The position numbers and the translations under genes were made by a program. Shown here piece by piece: positions 17,084 to 25,196 of a stretch of 41,149 nt of DNA (position 1 is the first letter of the stretch; each line of letters opens with the position of its first letter). The DNA comes from Aliidiomarina iranensis (GTDB lineage: Bacteria; Pseudomonadota; Gammaproteobacteria; Enterobacterales; Alteromonadaceae), in NCBI RefSeq assembly GCF_003987135.1, contig NZ_PIPJ01000012.1, positions 1 through 41,149 on the forward strand, in the 5' to 3' direction. The notes beneath the pieces are model-generated. The model searched no databases, was not told the origin of the DNA, and saw only the letters and a list, made by a program, of their open reading frames with translations.

Positions 17084-17159
17084 AAGAGAATTGTTCTTGT
17101 TCAAGCAAATTATTCTTGCCAATGAAAATTGCTCGGGCTCAAGAGAATTGCTCTTCCTC
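17084..17159. repeat. Degenerate 19-bp tandem repeat spanning the aceA 3' end
   Basis: Four units start at 17084, 17103, 17122 and 17141, an exact 19-base period: AAGAGAATTGTTCTTGTTC, AAGCAAATTATTCTTGCCA, ATGAAAATTGCTCGGGCTC, AAGAGAATTGCTCTTCCTC. The aceA stop codon (17139-17141) spans the junction of units three and four, so the last unit encodes the aceA C-terminus. Confidence 0.65.
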
Positions 17160-18464
17160 AGTTGAGCCTTTTAATGCGGTTACCGAAGATACCCCACCTT
17201 GAATCACGTTAGTTACCTGATCGAAGTAGCCAGTGCCCACTTCTTGTTGGTGAGCAACGAAGGTATAGCCGCGATCAGCTGAGGCGAACTCTTCTTGCTG
17301 CAACTTCACATACGCCGACATATCGTTCCGCGCATAATCGTAGGCGAGGTTAAACATGTGATACCACATGTTGTGAACACCCGCTAAGGTGATGAACTGG
17401 AATTTGTAACCCATAGCAGCGAGTTCACGCTGGAATTTAGCGATCGTGGCATCATCAAGGTTGCGCTTCCAGTTAAACGAAGGTGAGCAGTTATAAGCTA
17501 AAAGCTTACCTGGGTATTTAGCGTGAATAGCTTCAGCAAACTGGCGTGCTTCTTCTAAATCTGGCTTTGCCGTTTCGCACCAAACTAAATCAGCAAAAGG
17601 TGCATAGGCCAAGCCGCGAGAGATAGCTTGGTCGATGCCCGCTTTTACCTTATAAAAACCCTCGCTCGTGCGTTCACCGGTTAGGAATGGGGTGTCGTTG
17701 GGGTCAACATCATTGGTTAACAAATCGGCCGCATTGGCATCGGTGCGGGCTACGATAAGTGTATCTGTCCCCGCAACGTCGGCGGCTAAGCGAGCGGCCA
17801 CTAATTTCTGAACGGCCTCCTGAGTAGGTACCAAAACTTTACCGCCCATGTGGCCACATTTCTTCACCGAGGCTAGTTGATCTTCAAAATGCACCCCGGC
17901 GGCACCGGCTTTGATCATACCAAGCATGAGTTCGTAAGCATTTAATACACCACCGAAACCCGCTTCGGCATCCGCTACGATAGGGGCAAAATAATCCACG
18001 TAGCTTTCGTCATCAGGGCCAATACCTTTCGACCATTGAATTTGATCGGCACGAGCAAAAGAGTTATTAATACGCTCCACTACTTTTGGCACTGAATCAA
18101 CGGGATAAAGTGATTGATCCGGATACATGCTGGCGGCTGAGTTGTTATCGGCGGCAACCTGCCAACCCGATAGATAAATGGCTTGAAGGCCGGCTTTTAC
18201 TTGTTGCACGGCTTGGCCGCCAGTTAACGCGCCGAGCGCATTAACATAATTTTTGCCAAACTTTTCTTGTGCCGCGCCGTTAACTAAACGCCATAGCTTT
18301 TCAGCACCTTTGGCCGCGTGGGTGTATTCGGTTTTTCGTGAACCCCGTAAACGAATAACATCTTCCGCGCTATATGTGCGTTCTACGCCTTTCCAGCGAT
18401 CTTCTGTTGCCCATTTTTGTTCCAAAGCGGCAACTTCTTTTTGCATATGTTTTGGTGTGGTCAT
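17139..18464 (-). CDS. aceA: Isocitrate lyase
   Basis: A 441-residue enzyme that cleaves isocitrate to succinate and glyoxylate, first step of the glyoxylate shunt. The catalytic KKCGHMGGK (Cys203), [12 protein letters not shown] and [12 protein letters not shown] are all present, and the length matches the E. coli enzyme. The frame stays open 56 codons upstream, but that extension overlaps the end of aceB and is not family-like; ATG 18464 has GGAAGGA eight bases upstream and gives the normal [18 protein letters not shown] start. It lies 49 bases after aceB on the same strand, forming an aceBA operon. The C-terminal codons fall in a 19-bp tandem repeat. Confidence 0.97.
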   Translation of the reverse strand: MTTPKHMQKEVAALEQKWATEDRWKGVERTYSAEDVIRLRGSRKTEYTHAAKGAEKLWRLVNGAAQEKFGKNYVNALGALTGGQAVQQVKAGLQAIYLSGWQVAADNNSAASMYPDQSLYPVDSVPKVVERINNSFARADQIQWSKGIGPDDESYVDYFAPIVADAEAGFGGVLNAYELMLGMIKAGAAGVHFEDQLASVKKCGHMGGKVLVPTQEAVQKLVAARLAADVAGTDTLIVARTDANAADLLTNDVDPNDTPFLTGERTSEGFYKVKAGIDQAISRGLAYAPFADLVWCETAKPDLEEARQFAEAIHAKYPGKLLAYNCSPSFNWKRNLDDATIAKFQRELAAMGYKFQFITLAGVHNMWYHMFNLAYDYARNDMSAYVKLQQEEFASADRGYTFVAHQQEVGTGYFDQVTNVIQGGVSSVTALKGSTEEEQFS

Positions 18465-18513
18465 GGTGGTGTTCCTTCCGTTTAAATTTGTTGTTGAGTA
18501 CAAGTTTTTAGGT

Positions 18514-20115
18514 TTATAAATGTTTATAGCCGGGTAGGGTGAGGAACTCTGTGAGTTCATCGGCCGTAGTGATTTCATCAAGTAGCGTTTTTGCTGTTGC
18601 AAAGTTTTCACTTTGCCAGCGTTCGTTGCCAACCTCTTGGGCTACAACATCTGCCTCTTCCGCTAACATTGTGCGAAACAGCTCTTTGGTTACTTTGCGG
18701 CCATCAGATAACGCTTTACCGTGCTGAATCCACTGCCAAATCGAAGTTCGCGAGATTTCGGCGGTAGCGGCGTCTTCCATTAATCCATAAATGGGCACAC
18801 AGCCTTTACCCGAAAGCCAAGCCGCAATATATTGCAGCGCCACACGAATGTTGGTTCGCATACCTTCTTCGGTTCTTTCGCCGGTGCTTGGCTCGAGTAA
18901 ATCAGCAGCACTAATTTCCGCATCTTGTTCCCGGCTTACATGGATTTGATTGGGGTAATCGCCTAGATATTTAGCCGCCACATCGCGTACAGTGGGTGCT
19001 AATCCGGGGTGAGCAATCCAGGTACCATCGTGGCCATTACTGAACTCAAGTTCCTTGTCCGCTCTTACTTTTTTCAAGATTTCGGCGTTCTCGGCGCTAT
19101 CTTTACTCGGGATAAATGCCGCCATGCCGCCCATAGCAAGGGCACCGCGCTGATGGCAGGTTTTAATTAACAAACGTGAATAGGCGCTAAGAAAAGGTTG
19201 GTTCATGGTAACTACTTGTCGATCGGGTAATACCCTATCGGCATGTGCACGCAGCGTTTTGATATAGCTAAAGATGTAATCCCAGCGGCCACAATTTAAA
19301 CCCACAATATGATGACGAAGGCTGTGCAGAATTTCGTGCATTTGAAACACCGCAGGTAAGGTTTCAATCAGCACAGTACAGCGAACAGTGCCGCGCGGCT
19401 GTTCGAGTTTATCTTCGAGGTAACTGAATACATCATTCCACCAAAGCGCTTCTTGATGATGTTGAAGCTTCGGCACATACAAATAAACGCCGCTTCCTTT
19501 TTCTGCTCGAGATTGGTAGTTATGTAAGAAATAGAGGATAAAATCGAGTAGCGCTCCGGGAACTGGCTGGCCATCAACGAGAAGGTGTTTCTCCGGAAGA
19601 TGCAGGCCGCGTACTCGCGCAATAAGCATGGCTGGATTTTCTTTGAGTGCGTATTCTTTGCCACTTTTTGTATCGGTGTGGGATATGTTTCCGAGGTTTG
19701 CATCGCGTAAGTTGATCTGGCCTTGAATTAACCCCTCCCAAGTAGGCGATTGCGCATCTTCGAAATCTGCCATAAACACATCAACATCAGCGTTGAGCGC
19801 ATTTATAATCATTTTTCGTTCTACTGGGCCGGTAATTTCAAGATGGCGTTTTTGTAGATCTTTCGGGATAGCCGCAATGCGCCACTCACCATTACGAATA
19901 TCCGCAGTTTCTTTTGCAAAATCAGGAAGCGCACCATTATCGTAGGTATCTTGCGCCACTTTGCGGCTTACTAAGAGCTCTTGTAAGCGAGGCCGAAACT
20001 TTCGGGTTAGTTCCACAATAAGAGCTTGTGCTTGCTCGCTAAAAATACTGCGGAACTCGTTCGTTAGCTCTTTGGCGAACACTAAATCTTGGGTTGGTTT
20101 TTCATTGCTGCTCAT
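18514..20115 (-). CDS. aceB: Malate synthase A
   Basis: A 533-residue enzyme condensing glyoxylate and acetyl-CoA to malate, second step of the glyoxylate shunt. The malate synthase signature [17 protein letters not shown] is present, along with [13 protein letters not shown] and [18 protein letters not shown] 20121 is in frame, but ATG 20115 has AGG seven bases upstream and gives [10 protein letters not shown], so it is preferred. It is the first gene of aceB-aceA; its 231-base upstream region contains three ATTCATC/GATGAAT elements also found near lysR/aceK. Acetate or fatty-acid growth is the expected use. Confidence 0.96.
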   Translation of the reverse strand: MSSNEKPTQDLVFAKELTNEFRSIFSEQAQALIVELTRKFRPRLQELLVSRKVAQDTYDNGALPDFAKETADIRNGEWRIAAIPKDLQKRHLEITGPVERKMIINALNADVDVFMADFEDAQSPTWEGLIQGQINLRDANLGNISHTDTKSGKEYALKENPAMLIARVRGLHLPEKHLLVDGQPVPGALLDFILYFLHNYQSRAEKGSGVYLYVPKLQHHQEALWWNDVFSYLEDKLEQPRGTVRCTVLIETLPAVFQMHEILHSLRHHIVGLNCGRWDYIFSYIKTLRAHADRVLPDRQVVTMNQPFLSAYSRLLIKTCHQRGALAMGGMAAFIPSKDSAENAEILKKVRADKELEFSNGHDGTWIAHPGLAPTVRDVAAKYLGDYPNQIHVSREQDAEISAADLLEPSTGERTEEGMRTNIRVALQYIAAWLSGKGCVPIYGLMEDAATAEISRTSIWQWIQHGKALSDGRKVTKELFRTMLAEEADVVAQEVGNERWQSENFATAKTLLDEITTADELTEFLTLPGYKHL

Positions 20116-20176
20116 AATCACGCCTAATTTGTTAGTTCAATGTTAAACACAAAATGAGTATGAGCTTAGCTTTGGT

Positions 20177-20259
20177 ATTCATCCAATCTATATATAAAAT
20201 TATCACCATTCACTTGATGAATGACATGGTTATTAATTAAACGCATAAATGTGATGAAT
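20177..20259. promoter_or_regulatory. Candidate operator cluster upstream of aceB
   Basis: ATTCACTTGATGAAT at 20208-20222 reads ATTCATCAAGTGAAT on the other strand, 13 of 15 bases like the palindrome at the lysR start. Further half-sites are ATTCATC at 20177-20183 and GATGAAT at 20253-20259. A TA-rich stretch (TATATATA region, 20189-20200) that may hold the -10 lies among them. Confidence 0.5.
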
Positions 20260-20284
20260 AGTAGGTGAGGAGAAAAAGCAGATA

Positions 20285-20345
20285 AGAAAAAAGCGAATCC
20301 GAAGATTCGCTTTATACATTGCAGAGCGGGCTAAATAAGCCCGCT
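20285..20345 (-). terminator. Double-hairpin terminator of nhaD
   Basis: Reading on the - strand after the nhaD stop: AGCGGGCT/AGCCCGCT with a 5-base loop (20325-20345), then AAGCGAATC-TTCG-GATTCGCTT (20291-20312) followed by TTTTCTT. The second has a stable C(UUCG)G tetraloop and a T-run, a textbook intrinsic terminator separating nhaD from aceB. Confidence 0.92.
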
Positions 20346-20346
20346 A

Positions 20347-21795
20347 TCACACGATGCCATATAAATCGAAAGTATGCGCATTCAACCAAAGGTGCACAAA
20401 AATACTAGCGATATAGCCGAGGAATATGGCAGGCGCCCACTTTAGGTGCGTCATGAAGGTGTAATAACCGCGCGCTTGCCCCATTAGGGCAACACCTGCG
20501 GCAGAGCCCACCGAGAGTAAGCTACCGCCAGTGCCGGCTGTGAGTGTAATTAAAAGCCACTGCCCATGCGACATTTCCGGCTGCATGGTGAGTACAGCAA
20601 ACATCACGGGAATGTTATCGATCACAGCCGATGCCATACCGAGAACTACGTTTGCATAGGTGGGGTTCCATTCACTGTAGAGAAAATCCGACATCAAGCC
20701 CAAGTAGCCTAAAAACCCTAAACCACCTACGCACATTACAACGCCGTAGAAAAACAGCAAGGTATCCCACTCAGCGCGGGATACGCGGCTAAATACATCG
20801 AAAGGTACCACGCTACCGAGGCGTTCGAGCCTTTTTTGATCACCCACACGTTCGGCCATAGCCTTTTTTCGGGCCAGCGAGCCGGGTAGGGTCATGCGGA
20901 GGAAATAGCCAAAGAATTGTAAATAGCCGAGGCCCATCATCATGCCTAAAACCGGGGGTAGATTAAGCAAAGTGTGGCAGGCTACGGCGGTGGCGATAGT
21001 GAGCAAGAATAGGGCGGTAATTCGGAAGGCGCCGCGCTTCAGCTCAACACTTTCGCTCAGGGCTTCTGGTTTCCGGTTTTCAATAAAGAAACTCATGATT
21101 GTTGCTGGAATCAGGAAGTTCACCAATGCCGGCACCATCAACGCCAAGAACTCCTGTGCAGCTACCATACCCGCTTGCCATACCATGAGTGTAGTGATAT
21201 CACCAAAGGGGCTGAAAGCGCCGCCAGCATTCGCGGCCACCACGATATTCACACAGCAAATGCCAATAAATTTCTTATCGCCCTCGGCCACTTTCATCAC
21301 TACGGCGCACATTAGAAGTGCAGTGGTTAAGTTATCGGCAATCGGCGAAATAACAAAGGATAAAACACCGGTAATCCAGAAAAGTGAGCGATAGCTAAAC
21401 CCCTTGCGGATAAGCCAAGAACGCAGGCCATCGAATAACCGACGTTCTTCCAATGCGTTAATGTAGGTCATTGCTACTAAGAGGAATAACATGAGCTCAG
21501 AGAACTCTAGTAAGGTTTGCCGGAATGCATGTTCGGCCGAATCTTGCATGCCTTGCTGCGTGTAAACCCAGCCAATGAGAATCCATATAACGCCAGCGGC
21601 AACCAGCACTGGCTTGGATTTACGCATATGCAGCTTTTCTTCCCCCATCACCAAGATGTAGGCGAGAATAAAGATACCGAGGGCGAAAAAGCCGATGGTG
21701 GTATTGGTCATATCGAGTTCGGGAACAGCGGCATAGGCTGGCGTGCTGAACAGCACCGCTGATAGTAGAGCGAGTATTCCTACTGCAATTTTCAT
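20347..21795 (-). CDS. nhaD: Na+/H+ antiporter NhaD
   Basis: A 482-residue inner-membrane antiporter with about 12 helices and a cleavable-looking N-terminus (ending PAYAA). Characteristic NhaD stretches include FSELMLFLLVAMTYINALEER, ISPIADNLTTALLMC, NAGGAFSPFGDITTLMVWQ and SAVIDNIPVMFAVL, with Asp and Thr residues in the transport core. It exports Na+ or Li+ for protons, fitting a marine or haloalkaline habitat. TTG 21808-21810 is in frame, but ATG 21795 has AGG eight bases upstream. It is monocistronic: a double terminator follows and 290 bases precede it. Confidence 0.93.
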   Translation of the reverse strand: MKIAVGILALLSAVLFSTPAYAAVPELDMTNTTIGFFALGIFILAYILVMGEEKLHMRKSKPVLVAAGVIWILIGWVYTQQGMQDSAEHAFRQTLLEFSELMLFLLVAMTYINALEERRLFDGLRSWLIRKGFSYRSLFWITGVLSFVISPIADNLTTALLMCAVVMKVAEGDKKFIGICCVNIVVAANAGGAFSPFGDITTLMVWQAGMVAAQEFLALMVPALVNFLIPATIMSFFIENRKPEALSESVELKRGAFRITALFLLTIATAVACHTLLNLPPVLGMMMGLGYLQFFGYFLRMTLPGSLARKKAMAERVGDQKRLERLGSVVPFDVFSRVSRAEWDTLLFFYGVVMCVGGLGFLGYLGLMSDFLYSEWNPTYANVVLGMASAVIDNIPVMFAVLTMQPEMSHGQWLLITLTAGTGGSLLSVGSAAGVALMGQARGYYTFMTHLKWAPAIFLGYIASIFVHLWLNAHTFDLYGIV

Positions 21796-22045
21796 TTCTA
21801 AAACCTGCAACTAATAGGCGCGCACATGTGTGCTGCCAAGCTTTAACGTAGAGCGGAGGGGGGCTTTATTCGTGCGTAAGTATCTGTGGGGTAGGCCAAG
21901 TTAAGCGCACCAATAAAAGCGCGGGAAGATTAACATAAAATTAAAGAATTGCGAGGGAAAAAATAGGTGTTTTTGTATACTTAAAACCGATCTACCAAAG
22001 AAGGGGTATTTTTCAGCGAGGGATAATTCTAATTAAGGTGTTTTA

Positions 22046-22080
22046 AAACAAAAAGCCCCGCTATTGCTAGCAGGGCCTTT
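22046..22080 (-). terminator. Terminator of the tRNA-Phe gene
   Basis: On the - strand AAAGGCCCTGCTA-GCAA-TAGCGGGGCTTTTTG folds into a GC-rich stem with one G-T pair and a T-run, eight bases after the tRNA CCA end. Confidence 0.9.
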
Positions 22081-22087
22081 GAAATAA

Positions 22088-22163
22088 TGGTGCCCGGAGG
22101 CGGAATCGAACCACCGACACGAGGATTTTCAATCCTCTGCTCTACCAACTGAGCTATCCGGGC
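22088..22163 (-). tRNA. tRNA-Phe (anticodon GAA)
   Basis: Seventy-six bases on the - strand. The acceptor stem GCCCGGA pairs with TCCGGGC; the D-arm is GCTCAGTTGGTAGAGC; the anticodon stem GAGGA/TCCTC closes loop TTGAAAA with anticodon GAA; the T-arm has GGTTCGATTCC; and the 3' ACCA is encoded. The gene has its own promoter at 22201-22229 and a terminator, so it is a single-gene transcript. Confidence 0.98.
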
Positions 22164-22173
22164 AAATTTTTGT

Positions 22174-22191
22174 TTTACGCTGTTGCGTAAA
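22174..22191 (-). other. Small hairpin in the tRNA-Phe leader
   Basis: TTTACGC and GCGTAAA flank a four-base loop in the 5' leader between the promoter and tRNA position 1. It may help processing, or be incidental. Confidence 0.4.
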
Positions 22192-22200
22192 GTGGGTGCA

Positions 22201-22229
22201 ATTAAACGTTTTCTGGCAGTTGAAGTCAA
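22201..22229 (-). promoter_or_regulatory. Sigma-70 promoter of tRNA-Phe
   Basis: On the - strand TTGACT (22224-22229), exactly 17 bases, then TTTAAT (22201-22206), followed by the GC-rich discriminator GCACCC typical of stringently controlled stable-RNA promoters. The start site would be about 30 bases before the tRNA. Confidence 0.85.
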
Positions 22230-22258
22230 CCGCTTTTTGGCGTTTGCGGTTCAACTGC

Positions 22259-22290
22259 TCAGGAAATGCCCATTTCTAGGCGTTTTCCTG
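22259..22290 (-). terminator. Possible hairpin after speA
   Basis: CAGGAAA and TTTCCTG arms (with TGCC/GGCG inside) form an imperfect stem just after the speA stop. There is no T-run, so termination is uncertain. Confidence 0.3.
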
Positions 22291-22299
22291 AACAAAGGC

Positions 22300-24231
22300 T
22301 TATTTGCGTTCTTCCCGTAGGTAAGTTGTGCCGGCCAAGCATCGCTCGTAAAAATCGCTCCAACGCACACCTTCGCGGGGAGCTAATGAACCTTTACGGA
22401 TTTGCTTATCGATCGATTTTTTCACCATTTTGGCCATATAATCGGTGTTGTATTGCATGGTTTCCAATACTTTTTCAGCCGAGTGGCCAGGCACAATTTC
22501 TTCAATGTAAAAAGCACCTGGTTCATCATCATGGCTAAAAATATGAACTTCCGTTAAACGCCCAAATAAATTGTGCATATCGCCCATTACATCCTGATAA
22601 GCGCCGGTTAAGAACATGCCAATCGGATAGGATTCGCCTTTTCGAAGGCGATGCATTGGAATGTTATCGCTGATGCTATTTCCTTCGATGTATTTACCAA
22701 TTTTCCCATCGCTATCGCAGGTGATATCGGCGATAGATATCCGCACTTCCGGCTTTTCATGCAAGCGCGTAAGCGGCACTATTGGCAATAACTGGCCAAT
22801 GGCCCAAGTATCGGCGGCCGATTGGAAGATCGACATATTGGCAAGGTATTGGCTCGCTAATGCATCTTCTAATTCATCGAGTTCTTGAATTTGCCGAGTT
22901 TCATGGTCTAAGGCATGGTGAATATCGGTAAGCACGCGCCAATAAATGGTATCAATTTTCGCCATCTCACGGATCGATAAGATACCGAGCTTAAAGGCTT
23001 CATAAGCACTTTGCTTGTATGCAGCAGCATCGTTGTAGCGCTCTTGTGGATGAATATCGTTGCCGTTTACAAGCTCGCGCATGTTACTGACAAGTACATG
23101 CTCACCTTCTTCCGGGCTGAAATCAAAATCAGTAGCGCCGGGGTTCACTTCGCCAACCACGTTTGTAACTACCAAACTGTGGTGTGCGGTGATGGCCCGG
23201 CCACTCTCGCTGACGATACTTGGATGAGCCACTTCTTCAAGATCACAGATTTGTTTGACGCCATAAACGATATCGGCAACATACTCTTCCGTGGAGTAAT
23301 TGCGGGAAGAATCTGTGGTGGTACTACTGCCATCGTAATCAATACCTAAACCGCCACCGATATCGAGATACTCTAAAGGAACGCCCATTTGCACTAATTT
23401 CGCGTATAAACGTGCGCCTTCGGTTACCGCTTCTTTTATTTTCCGGATATCCGAAATCTGGCTGCCAATATGGAAATGCAGTAGTTTTGCGCAGTGCAAC
23501 ATATCGTGGCTTTTCAAATATTCCATGGCATTTACGATTTCTGCAATGCTTAAACCAAATTTTGCCCGATCGCCACTAGAGCTCGACCACTTCCCGGTGC
23601 TGCGAACCATCATTTTTGAACGCAAACCAATCATCGGATCAATCTTGTATTTTTTCGATAACCGCACCAGCATTTCAAGTTCAGAGAATTTCTCAACGAC
23701 CACAATCATCTTGCGGCCAATGTGGCGTCCCAATAGGGCAAGGGTTAAATAATCTTCATCTTTATAGCCGTTCAAAATTGTTAGGGCTTCAGGATTCTCG
23801 TTGTAAGCCAAAACAGCCATGAGTTCCGGCTTTGAGCCGGCTTCTAACCCGTAGTTGTAGGCTTCACCGGCATCCAGAATTTCTTCTACTACTTCCCGCA
23901 TCTGGTTCACTTTGATCGGGTAAACGCCGACATACTTACCTTGATAATCGGCTGTTTCGATAGTATCGCGAAAAGTTTCGTTAATGATTTCTACTTGTGA
24001 GCGTAAAATATCGTGAAAACGAATAACCGCAGGGAATTCGATACCCTCGGCTTTCATTTCCTCGAGCACTTCGTTCATATCAATGTACACATCGGGCTTG
24101 CGATGGTTTGGCGATATTTGAATGTTGCCATGTTCGCCAATGCTGAAATAGCCTGCACCCCAGCGGTTCACACCGTACAAGGCTTCCGCATCTTCAATGT
24201 TCCATTTTTCATTCAAGCTTGGGGCACTCAT
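22300..24231 (-). CDS. speA: Biosynthetic arginine decarboxylase
   Basis: A 643-residue PLP enzyme converting arginine to agmatine, first step of the ADC route to putrescine. It belongs to the fold III (alanine-racemase-like) decarboxylases: VGVYPIKVNQ carries the PLP lysine (K107), HIGSQISDI and EYLDIGGGLGIDYDG bind the cofactor, and SESGRAITAHHS follows. Length and N-terminus (WNIEDAEALYGVNRWGAGYF) match SpeA. The start ATG overlaps the speB stop by four bases (ATGA), so the pair is translationally coupled, with speB first. The product of this gene is the substrate of its neighbour. Confidence 0.96.
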   Translation of the reverse strand: MSAPSLNEKWNIEDAEALYGVNRWGAGYFSIGEHGNIQISPNHRKPDVYIDMNEVLEEMKAEGIEFPAVIRFHDILRSQVEIINETFRDTIETADYQGKYVGVYPIKVNQMREVVEEILDAGEAYNYGLEAGSKPELMAVLAYNENPEALTILNGYKDEDYLTLALLGRHIGRKMIVVVEKFSELEMLVRLSKKYKIDPMIGLRSKMMVRSTGKWSSSSGDRAKFGLSIAEIVNAMEYLKSHDMLHCAKLLHFHIGSQISDIRKIKEAVTEGARLYAKLVQMGVPLEYLDIGGGLGIDYDGSSTTTDSSRNYSTEEYVADIVYGVKQICDLEEVAHPSIVSESGRAITAHHSLVVTNVVGEVNPGATDFDFSPEEGEHVLVSNMRELVNGNDIHPQERYNDAAAYKQSAYEAFKLGILSIREMAKIDTIYWRVLTDIHHALDHETRQIQELDELEDALASQYLANMSIFQSAADTWAIGQLLPIVPLTRLHEKPEVRISIADITCDSDGKIGKYIEGNSISDNIPMHRLRKGESYPIGMFLTGAYQDVMGDMHNLFGRLTEVHIFSHDDEPGAFYIEEIVPGHSAEKVLETMQYNTDYMAKMVKKSIDKQIRKGSLAPREGVRWSDFYERCLAGTTYLREERK

Positions 24232-25157
24232 GCGCGGCTCTCCTCAAGTACAAGTAACAACTCGCGGACAATTTTAGCCGCGAATACATCTGAATTTCCG
24301 GTGGGATCGATTTGTGGTGAAAGCTCAACAACATCACAACCCACGAAGTTACGCTCTTTGAGTAGCTTGATGAGGCTCACAAACGAATGAAAATCTTCAC
24401 CGCCGGGCTCGGGTGTGCCGGTGCCGGGCAAAAATGATGGATCGAAATAATCTAAATCCAGTGTTAAATAAATCGGGCGATCGGCTGGTATGGCCGCCAC
24501 GCTATCGAGAAAATCTTTACGTGAAGTACGCACGGTTTTGTGCTCGCGCATAAACGCATATTCTTCGCGCGTGCCTGAACGAATACCATATTGGATGAGC
24601 TCGTGGCCGGGCCCAAAATGGTCGAGCGCCCGGCGAATAATTGAGGCGTGAGAATAATGATAGCCAGTAAAGCCATCACGCAGATCGGCGTGAGCATCCA
24701 AGTGCAGCAATACAAGATCCGGATATTGCTCTAGATACTTAACAATGGGCGCATAGGAAATGGAATGCTCGCCACCAAGTGTAAGTATTTTTATATCGTT
24801 GGCCTGTATATCGATGGTATCGAATACTTTTTTGAAATCATTGCTCGCTTGCTGCCACTGCGCTTCCACATCAGTGCTATCACCAAGCTGTAAATTCCCT
24901 AAATCGAAAAATTCGTAATCCTCTAAATCGCGATCTAAGTATGGCGAATACGATTCGATATCCTCAGAAACGGCACGCAGGCCGTCTGGCCCGTAGCGCG
25001 TGCCTTTACGAAAACACGCTGTACCATCAAAGCCAAAACCGATTACATAAGTATGATTCGATGTGATATCGGTTGCCAAATCAGCACCAAAATAGGCACG
25101 CACTGGCTCATCAAGGTTTACTGAAATAGGGAATATGTTTGCCAATTGTTTAACCAC
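24228..25157 (-). CDS. speB: Agmatinase
   Basis: A 309-residue ureohydrolase converting agmatine to putrescine and urea. The two-manganese arginase/agmatinase site is complete: LGGEHSIS, LLHLDAHADLRDG, and LTLDLDYFDPSFLPGTGTPEPGG. Substrate choice between agmatine and relatives is supported by coupling to speA (ATGA overlap). The start is uncertain: GTG 25157 sits next to AAAGG, and TTG 25145, four codons later, is another option. The gene follows pfkA by 39 bases on the same strand. The order speB-speA is the reverse of E. coli. Confidence 0.92.
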   Translation of the reverse strand: MVKQLANIFPISVNLDEPVRAYFGADLATDITSNHTYVIGFGFDGTACFRKGTRYGPDGLRAVSEDIESYSPYLDRDLEDYEFFDLGNLQLGDSTDVEAQWQQASNDFKKVFDTIDIQANDIKILTLGGEHSISYAPIVKYLEQYPDLVLLHLDAHADLRDGFTGYHYSHASIIRRALDHFGPGHELIQYGIRSGTREEYAFMREHKTVRTSRKDFLDSVAAIPADRPIYLTLDLDYFDPSFLPGTGTPEPGGEDFHSFVSLIKLLKERNFVGCDVVELSPQIDPTGNSDVFAAKIVRELLLVLEESRA

Positions 25158-25196
25158 CTTTAACTGTGAATTAATGCGCTTTAAAAAGGGCCGCCA

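Noticed and set aside
18465-18632. 56-residue N-terminal extension of isocitrate lyase
   Set aside because: It overlaps the end of aceB, is not family-like, and a strong GGAAGGA site precedes ATG 18464.
22029-22229. A 66-codon open frame containing ARIAQLVEQRIENPRVGG
   Set aside because: This is the well-known spurious translation of a tRNA gene; it covers tRNA-Phe, its leader and its terminator.
25158-25196. Strong terminator between pfkA and speB
   Set aside because: The only hairpin has a 4-bp stem; too weak to call despite the T-run.
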